From NCBI GenBank assembly GCA_023333565.1, contig JAJKFH010000413.1, positions 1 to 64,000 on the forward strand: DNA of 64,000 nt, read 5' to 3'. Source of the stretch: Puffinus mauretanicus (lineage: Eukaryota > Chordata > Aves > Procellariiformes > Procellariidae). Positions 10,942 through 21,500 of this stretch are shown here, piece by piece; position 1 is the stretch's first letter, and each line of letters opens with the position of its first letter. The notes under the pieces were generated by a model that was not told where the DNA came from, ran no database searches, and saw only the letters and a list, made by a program, of their open reading frames with translations. The translations under genes and the position numbers were made by a program.

Positions 10942-12713
10942 AAGAATAATCACCTTTTATTGGTGATAAAAGGAAGACTAGGGAAAATGTGGGCCCTCTC
11001 CGGAACAAAATGGGAGACCTGGTTACCCAGGATGAAGAAGGCTGAGGTACTTAATGACTTTTTTGCCTCAGTCTTCACCGGCAAATGCTCAAGCCACACT
11101 GCCCAAGCCTCAGAAGGCAAAGGCAGGGACTGGGAGAATGAAGGACCAGCCACTGTAGGAGAAGATCAGGTTCAAGACCATCTAAGGAACCTGAAGGTGA
11201 AGAATTCCATGGGACATGATGAGATCCATCTGCAGGTCCTGAAGGAACCGATAGATGAAGTTGCTAAGCTTCCATCATATTTGAGAAGTTGTGGCAGTCC
11301 GAAAGTTCCCACTGACTGGAAAAGGGGAAACATAACCCCCATTTTTAAAAAGGGAAAAAAAGGACAACCCAGGGAACTACAGGCCAGTCAGTCTCACCTC
11401 TGTGCCCTCCTGGAAAGTATGCTAGGGCACATGGAAAATAAGAAAGTGATTGGTGACAGCCAGCATGGCTTCACTAAAGACAAATCGTGCCTGACAAATT
11501 TGGTGGTCTTCTATGACAGGGTTACAGAGTTGGTAGATAAGGGAAGAGCAACTGGACATGTGCAAAGCATTTGACACTGTCCCGCATGACATCTTTGTTT
11601 CTAAATTGGAGAGACATGGATTTGATGGATGGACCACTCGGTGGATAAGGAATTGGCTGGATGGTGACACTCAAAGTGTTGCGGTCAATGCCTCAATGTC
11701 CAAGTGGAGACCAGTGATGAGTGGCATTCTTCAGGGGTCGGTATTGGGACCGGCACTGTTTAACATCTTTGTTGGTGACATGGACAGTGGGATTGAGTGC
11801 ACCCTCAATAAGTTTGCAGCTGACACCAAGCTGTGTGGTGCGGTCAACATGCTGGAGGGAAGGGATGCCATCTAGAGGGAACTTGACAGGCTTGAGGAGT
11901 GGGTCTGTGCGAACCTCATGAAGTTCAACAAGGCCAAGTGCAAGGTCCTGCACATGGGTTGGGGCAATCCCAAGCACAAATACAAGCTGGGCAGAGAATG
12001 AATTGAAAGCAGCCCTGAGGAGAAGGACTTGGGGGTGTTGGTTAATGAGAAGCTCAACATGGCCAGGCAATGTGCGCTTGCAACCCAGAAAGCCAACCGT
12101 ATCCTGGGCTGCATCAAAAGAAACGTGGTCAAACGGTCAAGGGAGGTGATTCTCCCTTTCTACTCTGCTCTGGTGAGACCCCACCTGGAGTACTGCATTC
12201 AGCTCTGGGGTCTCCAACATAAGAAGGACAAAGACTGTTGGAGCGAGTGCAGAGGAGGGCCATGGAGATGATCAGAGGGCTGGAGCAGCTCTCCTATGAA
12301 GACAGGCTGAGAGATTTGGGATTGTTCAGCCTGGAGAAGAGAAGGCTCCTGGGAGACCTTATAGCAGCCTTCCAATACCTGAAAGGGGCCTACAAGAAAG
12401 CTGGATAGGGACTTTTTACAAGGCCATATAGTGATAGGACAAGGGGTAATGGCTTCAAACTGAAAGAGGGTAGATTTAGATCAGATATAAAGAAGAAGTT
12501 CTTTACTATGAGGGTGGTGAGGCACTGGAACAGGTTGCCCAGAGAAGTTGTAGATACCCCATCCCCTGCAAGTGTTCAAGGCCAGGTTGGATGGGGCTTT
12601 AAGAAATCTGGTCTAGTGGAAGGTGTCCGCACCCATGTCAAGGGGTTTGGAACTAGACAATCTTTAAGGTCCCCTACAACCCAAACCATTCTATGATTCC
12701 ATGATTCTATGAT
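10942..12713 (+). mobile_element. CR1 LINE, 5'-truncated, inserted inside the ERV LTR
   Basis: About 1.77 kb of CR1 ORF2 from just upstream of the RT domain to the 3' end. Encoded pieces show [10 protein letters not shown] (RT motif A with its Asp), [14 protein letters not shown], and the long C-terminal block with [19 protein letters not shown] and [15 protein letters not shown]. The 3' end carries CR1-type ATTCTATG/ATTCCATG repeats at about 12689-12713. The catalytic FADD box reads FAAD here. The junction GATTCT is present at both ends, but it overlaps the CR1 terminal repeat and so cannot be called a target duplication. Confidence 0.92.
10960..12696 (+). pseudogene. CR1 ORF2 reverse transcriptase, dead
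   Basis: ORF2 of CR1 encodes endonuclease and reverse transcriptase; only the RT part and C-terminus remain. The frame is broken into at least four pieces: 10960-11574, 11558-11875, about 11876-12271 (with an internal stop near 12000) and the C-terminal part to about 12696. The DD box is FAADTKLCG rather than FADDTKLCG, so one catalytic Asp is lost. It is a decayed LINE copy, not a host gene. Confidence 0.88.
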
Positions 12714-12795
12714 TCTTTCCCCCATCCCACAGGGCAGAGGGAGTGAGTGAGCGGCTGTGTGGTGCTCAGTTGTCGGTTGGGGTTAAACCGCGACA
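12714..12795 (+). repeat. 5' LTR, second part (82 bp), after the nested CR1
   Basis: Resumes with TTCCCCCATCCCAC, the continuation expected from the intact relative at 14961-15550, and ends AACCGCGACA. The two parts sum to 601 bp against 590 bp in the uninterrupted copy, so the insertion cost the LTR almost nothing. Confidence 0.85.
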
Positions 12796-12803
12796 GTCCT
12801 TTT

Positions 12804-12821
12804 TGGCGCCCAACACAGGGC
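12804..12821 (+). other. Primer binding site, tRNA-Lys-like
   Basis: TGGCGCCCAACACAGGGC lies 8 nt after the LTR end. The first ten bases equal the site at 3011-3028, with differences in the 3' half. Same primer class, slightly diverged. Confidence 0.75.
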
Positions 12822-13849
12822 TCGAAGGGTTCGAGATAATGAGAGGTTTGATTGGAATGTGCCAGATCGAATTTATAGCTATTATTGCTGTTTAGCTACT
12901 AATTGTCAGGCTCCTGTGCTTGCCATGGGGCTTGCCTTACTGTACATTAGAGTCTAGTGCTCGTTAGTGGCTGCTTTTTGCTTTCGCTGCTTGCTGTACT
13001 GCTGCACTGTTGATCACCTTACTCTGCTGTGCCTGGGAACGTTCTGATAACAGCAATGGGGATGCGCCTGCGCTGGCAGATGGCCAGGGCATCGCTGCTG
13101 TTTCTGTGCTGCTGTACTGGACAGGCTGGAACTCCCGTGTGAGCTCGAGTTGAAGGGACTGTGACCTGTGGATGAGTCCACATGGGAGCAGGACACCCCG
13201 AAGTGTCTGTGGCTGTGGACAAGCCCATGCCATAGCAGGTACATCTTGAAGTGTTTGTGCCCATGGTTATGTCTGTGCCACAGCACGTATACCTTTGAAG
13301 GGATTGTGGCCCATAGATAAGGATCCATTTGGAGGAGGTACAGCCCTAAGGGACTGTAGTCTGTGTATAAATCCAAGCTGGAGGAGGGGCAAGGGGAGGA
13401 GTTCATTGCAATGTTGAACCCTATAACCTGGCCCAAAGGGACCAGGTGTGGAGATTGTAATGGATTGTAATGGAAATACCTTTGAATTGTTGCAACCCAT
13501 TATTTCAGTTGCATGTTATAGGAATTACTGTAACAGGAACCGCCTGAACCAGTAGAGGACAAGCCTTACAAGAAGCAATGCAAGTGCAGCAGTGACACAA
13601 CCTAAGCTGGCTTTGGTGCCCCATAACTCCACGCAACACTCCACCTCTCCTATCCTGAGTGACCACCCTAAGAGATGGAGCCCAAAATCATGGACTAAAT
13701 GAACTCAGTGGAAATTTTGTGGACATTTGTGAATAGTTTAAAGGCATTTCAAAGGGATGGTCCATAGACTAAGGGAATAATATCTGTGTATTATACCAAA
13801 GGATGGGAAAGGGGGTGGTGGTCAATGAGGATGTATTGGATAGTGTGGA
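12822..13849 (+). other. Noncoding ERV interior with imperfect internal repeats
   Basis: No Gag, Pol or Env motifs in any frame. From about 13150 to 13400 a motif of the form GAAGKGAYTGTGRCCYRTGGATAAG-WYYCA recurs every 60-70 bp with degradation (near 13152, 13200, 13245, 13297, 13350). The segment after 13690, ending with GATGGTCCATAGACTAAGGGAATA near 13758-13781, looks like a leader to a 3' LTR by its purine bias. I take it as the body of a non-autonomous LTR element. Confidence 0.5.
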
Positions 13850-14950
13850 ACCTGAGCATGGCAGCTCACGGCTTAGACAGGTGCACTCTTCGCTGGGTAA
13901 AAAACTGTCTGGACGGCCGAGCCCAGAGAGTTGTGGTGAATGGAGTTAAATCCAGTTGGCGGCCGGTCACGAGCGGTGATCCCCAGGGCTCAGTTTTGGG
14001 GCCAGTCTTGTTCAATATATCTATCAACGATCTGGATGAGGGGATCAAGCGCTCCTTCAGTAAGTTTGCAAATGACTCCAAGTTGGGCAGGAGTGTTGAT
14101 CTGCTCGAGGGTAGGAAGGCTCTGCAGAGGGACTTGGACAGGCTGGATCGATAGGCTGAGGCCAACTGTATGAGGTTCAACAAGGCCAAGTGGTGGGTCC
14201 TGCACTTTGGCCACAACAAGCCCAGGCAACACTACAGGCTTGGGGAAGAGTGGCTGGAAAGCTGCCCGGAGGAAAAGGACCTGGGGGTCCTGGTTGACAG
14301 CCAGCTGAACATGAGCCGGCAGTGTGCCCAGGTGGCCAAGAAAGCCAACGGCATCCTGGCCTGTATCAGAACTAGTGGGGCCAGCAGGAGTAAGGAAGTG
14401 ATTGTGCCCCTGTACTTGGCACTGGTGAGGCTGCACTTCAAATACTGTGTTCAGTTTTGGGCCCCTCACTACAAGAAGGACTTGAGGTGCTGAAGCATGT
14501 CCAGAGAAGGGCAAGGAAGCTGGTGAAGGGCCTGGAGCACAAGTCTTATGAGGAGCAGCTGAGGGAACTGGGGTTGTTTAGTCTGGAGAAGAGGAGGCTG
14601 AGGGGAGACCTCATCGCGCTCTACAACTACCTGAAAGGAGGTTGTAGCGAGGTGGGTGTTGGTCTCTTCTCCCAAGTAACCAGCGATAGGACGAGAGCAA
14701 ATGGCCTCAAGTTCCGCCAGGGGAGGTTTAGATTGGACTTAGGAAAAATTTCTTTACTGAAAGAGTGATCAGGCCTTGGAACAGGCTGCCCAGGGAAGTG
14801 GTAGAGTCACCATCCCTGGAAGTATTTAAAAGACGTGTAGATGAGGCGCTTAGGGACATGGTTTAGTGGGCATGGTGGTGTTGAGTTGATGGTTGGACTC
14901 GATGATCTTAGAGGTCTTTTCCAACCTTAATGATGCTATTATTCTATGAT
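13850..14950 (+). mobile_element. CR1 LINE fragment, 5'-truncated
   Basis: Encodes CR1 RT from just after motif [55 protein letters not shown], then [19 protein letters not shown], and [17 protein letters not shown]. It ends with CR1-type ATTCTATGATG. The RT frame has a stop at about 14151 and later shifts. The FADD box reads FAND, a different lesion from the copy at 10942. The subfamily differs from the first copy (for example [14 protein letters not shown] against [14 protein letters not shown]). The 3' end abuts residual ERV leader at 14951-14960. The 5' edge is uncertain by about 20 bp. Confidence 0.9.
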
Positions 14951-14960
14951 GCAAAAGGAC

Positions 14961-15550
14961 TGTCGTGGTTGCCAGCTGGCAACTAAGCACCACACAGCCA
15001 TTCACTCACTCACCCCCTGTGGGATGGGGGAGAGAATCGGAACAATAAAAGTGAGAAAACTCATGGGTTGAAATAAAGACAGTTTAATAAGTAAAGTAAA
15101 ATCTGCACATGCAAGCAAAGCAAAACAAGGAATTAATTCACTACCTCCCATCAGAAGGCAGGTGTTCAGCCATCTCCAGGAAAGCAGGGCACCATCACAT
15201 GTAACGGTTACTTGGGAAGACAAATGCCATCACTCTGAATGCCTCCCGTTTCCTTCTTCTTCCCGCAGCTTTACATGTTAAACATGATATCATATGGTAT
15301 GAAATATCCCTTTGGTCAGTTGGGGTCAGTTGTCCCAGCGGTGTCCCCTCCCAAATTCTTGTGCACCCCCAGTCTCCTTGCTGGAGGGGTGGAGTGAGAA
15401 GCAGAAAAGGCCTTGACTTTATGTAAGCATTGCTCAGCATAATGAAAACATCCTTGTATTATTAACACTGTTTTCAGCACAAATCCAAATCATAGCCCCA
15501 TACTAGCTACTATGAAGAAATTTAACTCTATCCCAGCCAAAACCAGTACA
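14961..15550 (-). repeat. LTR of the same family as 10423, opposite orientation (590 bp)
   Basis: Plus-strand TGTCGTGG...CCAGTACA. Its reverse complement aligns with the split LTR at 10423-12795 throughout. Bases 14952-14960 (CAAAAGGAC) are the reverse complement of the GTCCTTTTGG spacer that joins LTR to primer site, so this is a 5' LTR with the first few internal bases of a minus-strand element, cut at the CR1 junction. The right flank (TAGGTA) does not match the left flank of the plus LTR (CAAGTT). Confidence 0.88.
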
Positions 15551-18500
15551 TAGGTACTGTGTCAGCCTTCTCTATATGTTCTCCCAAAGAAAAATAATGG
15601 ACCTGCTGAACAGTCCTGTCTGCTTCTCTTATCAACTCTCAGTATTCCCAGTGATGAATGATGGAAAATCGGAATTCAATTATGAAGTTAATTGCTGATC
15701 ACTATTTCTGTAGGTGAGCAGTATCAAGGGGGCTTTAAAAACTGTTCTAGACTATGGGCATAGAGTTTGTTCCTAACTTTGAAAGGAAAGAAAAAAGAGA
15801 AGAGAGAAAGGGAGCAAACTTTATTTTCTATGAAAAACTAATTTAGTCTGGGATAATTTTTGGCTATGTGTTTATGGAATATTTCATGGATAAAGATACA
15901 AACTGGAATTTCAAAATATTTAGTTTAACAGATGAGTTTATAGTCTTATACATATATTCAACAACGGGAAACTGTTTTACAAATTTAGTGTTCACAAAGG
16001 GACATGCTTCTGAAGCAATGTACCACACAGAGACATCATATATGAATAGTCTGTTGGCCCTCTCTTTTTACATTGATGTTTACATTGGCATTTTATAATT
16101 GCTTTTCAGATTTAAATTATTTTTTGTCAGATTACAAGACTGTATTGATTTCTTTAAGTGTAAGGTAAGTGCCTTACTAATTTTTAAAATTTACAGTAAA
16201 ATATATCTATGTTTTAAATAGTATTGACATTTTTTGAACACTCTAGTGTCTACAAAAGCATTGTCACTATGTGCTACCTATGCTATGTTTTTATTACTTT
16301 TTTTCAATTTAATGGTTCTCAGCTCTATTTATGGGCAACTTTTCCCTACAATCCTGGGAGTAAAAGTCAAATACAGGTCAAGCTTATAAGAAGCGCCAAG
16401 AAATAGGCACAAATATGATTAGAATACATGATCAACAAATGAGTAAGCAATGCAATAATGACCTAGTCCTTTTTTTCTGAATCTCCAGCCATTTTACAGT
16501 GGATGTGGGAATATACTCTGGCGAGATTTATAAAAGCAGATCACAGCTTCCAGCTAAGCAATGATTCATTCCTAGACCTGGACTGAAAAGTATATGTACT
16601 TTGTCAGTTAATGACTTTGAGAAACATAACATAAGGGACCTATGTAATAGTAATGTCTACACTATACCCTGCAAAATATACTGTAGCGTGCAGGACTTCT
16701 CACTTATTACTAGTTTATTTTAAATGGATGAAAGTTTTATTTTTATTATAGAAAACGAATACGAAAATTATTGCATTTATTTGCGTAAGAAATCGTCCCT
16801 TGTAGCAGCTAAGCAAAGTCAGTAGGAATTTGGTACTATTCATTTAAAACTGTTTTAAAGGTTAACTGCAAAGGAAAAACACATGTACTTGTGCTTTTTA
16901 CTGCTCCTTTATGTTTTACAAAGGTGATTATTTTTGGGGTTTGCTTGTTTGTTTGCTTTTTCTGCTAGATTTTTGCTTTGGAATCCTGTTATTTACTTTC
17001 AGTTATTTGCAGGGAAGCCTATGAAGAACAAAGTGCTTGTATGGGATAATGACATCACAGTGGCCAGAAGCCTGACCTGAATTTCCAGCATCCCTTAATT
17101 ACAGAATATAAATACAGAATCAATAAAGAAACTACATTTCTAACTTCAGCCTTCCTCTTTCAAACTGTATCGTCCTGTCACATTTGTATGATCTTTGTAG
17201 CAACAAAACCTAAAATGTATAATCATCCACCCACCAAAGAAGCTGAAAGCAAACTGCTTCCTAAACGCTCAATCTCCTGGTATTCTAGAGATATCCAGAA
17301 ATAATACATATCTAGACTTGCATTGCTTCATTTTTTGTGTCAATAGGCTTCCCAAAAGAAGATGGATTAATTCAGGTAGACAGAATTAGAAAAACACATT
17401 GGTTTTTTTTCTGCACTGCAATCTGAGTCAAGTGGCTTTTGACCCAGTTGAATTGGTAGTGCTTATGCACAATACTTCGTGGAATAAACGTCATACTTCA
17501 GCTGACATAGAAGTCTTGCCAAAAGGAAGCTGGCAGGTTACATGTTTTTTTATATAAGATTATTCAAAACCAGATAAAATAAAGAAATGTGCGACAAATT
17601 CCATGCAAGGGCTAAGCTTGACATTATCCAGTGACACTCGTCAATATGCAGCTCTTTAATTCTTGACCAGCGTAGAGAGTTTGCACGTATTAAAGTATTT
17701 GATATCATGTTTCTACTAAAAGTGCATAATTTACCATCTTGATAGAGTGACATAAAATAAACCACCTTTTTTTTCCCAAAGCTTTTATTTTTTTCTTTCT
17801 CTTTGTTGATATCTGCTTAAAAACTAAAAAGAACTAAAAGGAATAATAAATATGTCTAAGTATGTTGAAATACCACATCTGCTTATTAATTTGTTGTCTT
17901 AGAATCCCTCCTACTTCAGGAAAACGATTAGAAGTGCTTACTACACAAGTTAGGAGCAGAATTTGAAGGAATGGGTCTGCAGCTTATTTCATGAAGAATA
18001 AGCATGATTTTCCATTAATTTCCATGAAATTTCCACCATAAACTCAGTCTTTTCATTAAAAGCCTATACAGTAAAGCTGATGAATGGTCTTGAAAGATTC
18101 TCAGTCAAGGAAAATATTGATGAACTTCATTAAGAAAGTGAATTCTACCTGTTATGTGCTATATTATCTGTTGTAGGTTAAAAATTCATAAATTTTGTGA
18201 TTCTAGAGGTCTGTCTATCAAAAGGAACTTGATAGAGTCAGGGTTAAAGCAAAATCAGAAAAAAACCCACAGCCTTCTTAACCATGTATTTAGTTGTATG
18301 CATTTTTAATATGGCAAGGTTGCAAGTACCTGTACAAATCACTTTTTTTATGACTGGTACACCTTACATAGTTTGTATACAATTGCACTCTTTGAAAAAA
18401 AACACATTCATGTGTATATAAGTGCCTATGTAAAACATATAGTCTTTGAGGACACATTTAACCATCAGGATTTTCTGGAATTTACTATAAAATCAGTGCT

Positions 18501-21500
18501 AGATAATATATTCTTGCACTTGAACTTGCACATATATATGCTAGATAATATTCTTGCCAAATTCCTGTTTCAATGTTAACATCATACTTGTCTAAGTTCC
18601 TCTGCAATTTCTGATGGATAAAGTGTTTAATTAGATTCAGCAATATTCTAATACCATTTTTTCATATGGAGAAACAATTTATTACACAAGTAACCTCATT
18701 ATTGGCAAGGCAATTACTTTGGTGGAAGGGGCTATTCAGTGAAGATAAAGGTATCAGCCATTAGACCATGCTGTTGCTCTCCACAGATAAATTATGGTCT
18801 TAGCAGGAGATTTTGGTATCCATGGAGATGAGAGACTTTATATATATGTAAGATAAATGTCTTAACCCCGAATCTGAAAATGGTTCCTATTTCTATGGAT
18901 TTTTTCTGTCCTAATATAATGGCAACACAGCGGTTTTGAAATGCTCTTTAGAGTTGGTTATGAAAAAGAATCTGCTTTAACAAAACTCATTTTAGGAAAG
19001 GCATACAATGCAATGCAAAATAATCAAATAAACCAGTACTGAATTCTTATTTTCTTTATTAATGACATTCTTGTTTCTAGGACTTCTAACCAAAGACATG
19101 TATATACCACTATGATGTATTAAGCTTAAATCACTACGAAGCAAACATTTGTTTATTCGCTTAACCAAGACAGAAGGTTTCTGACTCCAGTCTGAAGAAA
19201 TGAGAAAGACAAATCCTTTTCATATCTTTGATTTTTACCCTTGGTTATATTTACTAAGCTTGCTAACTGTGTTGAATGCATATAATTTAAGTTAGCTAGT
19301 TTTCTTCAATCAGAAAAAAAACCCTAAAAATCTGAAGAACTGAAATATTTTGATAGTCTTTTCTTCTTTCAAACAATTTGCATATTGAATTCTCATGAGT
19401 ATAATGCGGCAAGTAATAGATTTTGTTAAATTTGTCTGTGAAAGGCAAAAATAATATTTGATGTCTAAGGTGAAAATATCTTCACAGCCATAGTATCAAC
19501 TGCAGAGCTAATGAAAAAAATATTTTATTAGAAACATTAATTATGTACATAAATAGAGCTGAGATGCTAACAGTTAATAAGCCACAAAGGGAAATTAAAA
19601 CTAATTACCTAACTGACACTTACTATCTGGCAACATTTTATTAAACAAAATAAATTTTGATTTGTCATATCTGGTACTTTAGAATTCAATAGGAATGATC
19701 AGAAACATAAATTGGGTTAAAGGTTGACAATCACATAGGTCAGCACTATATCAGCAACTTTTTCAATCAATACCTTTTTTTTGTTAACAATTAACAGTTA
19801 AACACAGTGGTGCATTCCATGCCTCACAGGAATGTGATTCCTCTTGGCCACTGGTTTGTCCTTCATTACACTGAACAATTTTATAGACCTGCAACAAAGA
19901 GTTTGTAAGAGTTAACAAAGTCAGATGAACAATTAAAGCTTCTCAAAACTTCTGTGCTTATTATGTTAATCTCTGAGCCAGAGTGTACTCATTAGTTCAC
20001 AACAGAGAGGAAGACTTGAAAGGCAAAATGTAGAAGGATAATGCTGGAAAATATGCCGTTTAAGAAGGAACAGATTCAAAGAGCTCCAGGTAGGTCTGCA
20101 AAGGAGTAAAGAGTTAAGATTGGATGATCACATGAAGTACCAAAATATATTGAAAACAACACCTCTATAGTACATTTTTAAAATCTTTTAGAAGCCAAGA
20201 GTGGAGTAGTGTGGGGTCACATGAATATGTAGCCCAAGTTCCAGAACAACATAATCATCAGAAAGTCGGGGCGGGGGGAGGGAGGGGGAGAATTGAACCT
20301 GACCTGTACAATTGCTTTAGTTAAATTGCAAGTAAAATCATGCTAGATGTGGCAAGACGGCAAATTCTTCAGAAGCTTTGAGGAAGAGAACAGGCCTGGT
20401 AAATGTATAGCCAGGTAGATTTATGGCACATTTTCCATATTTTTTTTTTTAATTATTTTGTTCTTGTTGTGTTGTGGTTTTTTTAACAAGACTGAAAGGA
20501 TGTAACAGGAAAATAATCCTTATATAGCCATGGATTAATGGGATTTTTTACTAGATAAAAAAATTGTCAGAAAGGTAATTATACAAAAAGGCAAAGAACT
20601 TATTTCAGTCAAAGGCAGAGACCTACAGTATTGTAAAACTCTAAGTAATTCATAAATTTCACAAATATTTTGGCTAATGAAGGAGATGCATTTACTTTTT
20701 CAGCCACATGGAGGTCTGATGGATGATCTTGAAGAAATCAACATCATTTCATCTCAGTATCTCAGTTCTGTGATCTGGGATAAGCATCTTAACATCTATT
20801 AATGAATATTGAAAGAATAAATGAATGAATGAATGATTCCATGGACTTATTACTACCACTTAATGTCTTGCTTGGAAAAAAGCATAGAGTTTTTAATCAT
20901 AAGAATAAAAAGAATACTTTGATGAATAATTATACATAAACTACTGATATGTAAATATATTTGTATATACATATGTATGTATGGTGATGTTTATGTGGAT
21001 GTGTATACACTGAATTGAAACTAGTGTATTTACTGAAATGATCATGAATAGTTAGCAGAAACCAATGTTTTTACCATACATGTAGAGTACCAGAGCTTCA
21101 GGAAGTGTACCTGGGCCTCACAAATTACGTCCACAATTTTAATAAATCTCTCTCATGAAAACAGATTATGCCATGTCTAGTCATGCTTATGACTTGGGTT
21201 CATTCAGACAAAATGCAGTCTGATATAGCCAAATCTAAAGTTATATACCAAGAGATAACTTAGAGAAGGATTTAAAAAGTAGAGAAAGCAGGCAGGAATG
21301 GGAGAAAGAAGCAATGAATTAGAGGTGTAAAGCATGATTTCTTAACATTTGCTCCCCCCAGTACGTCTGCAAATTCCCTCTATCACTGTGAATGTCACCG
21401 GTTTTCTAGGAACGACTCTCACCTGTACTGCTTGCCCAGGACTGGCCACCTATAACATCACACTAAGCCACGGAGCCAGCAACAGGATCTCCAGTCCCAT

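Larger units (their letters stand above)
10423..13849 (+). mobile_element. ERV with 5' LTR and noncoding interior (probably non-autonomous), 3' LTR absent
   Basis: The plus-strand LTR begins TGTGCTGG at 10423, is split by a CR1 (10942-12713), resumes at 12714 and ends CGACA at 12795. A tRNA-Lys-like primer site follows (12804-12821), then about 1 kb of interior without retroviral ORFs. A purine-rich stretch near 13797-13818 resembles a polypurine tract, but no plus-strand 3' LTR follows; CR1 sequence begins at about 13850. I infer a non-autonomous ERV that relied on Gag-Pol from a relative using the same primer class. The loss of the 3' LTR could be by CR1 insertion plus deletion or by rearrangement with the inverted LTR at 14961. 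Confidence 0.7.

Noticed and set aside
10935..12713. GATTCT at both CR1 edges as a target-site duplication
   Set aside because: The same hexamer is the CR1 terminal repeat unit, so the match cannot be told from microhomology.
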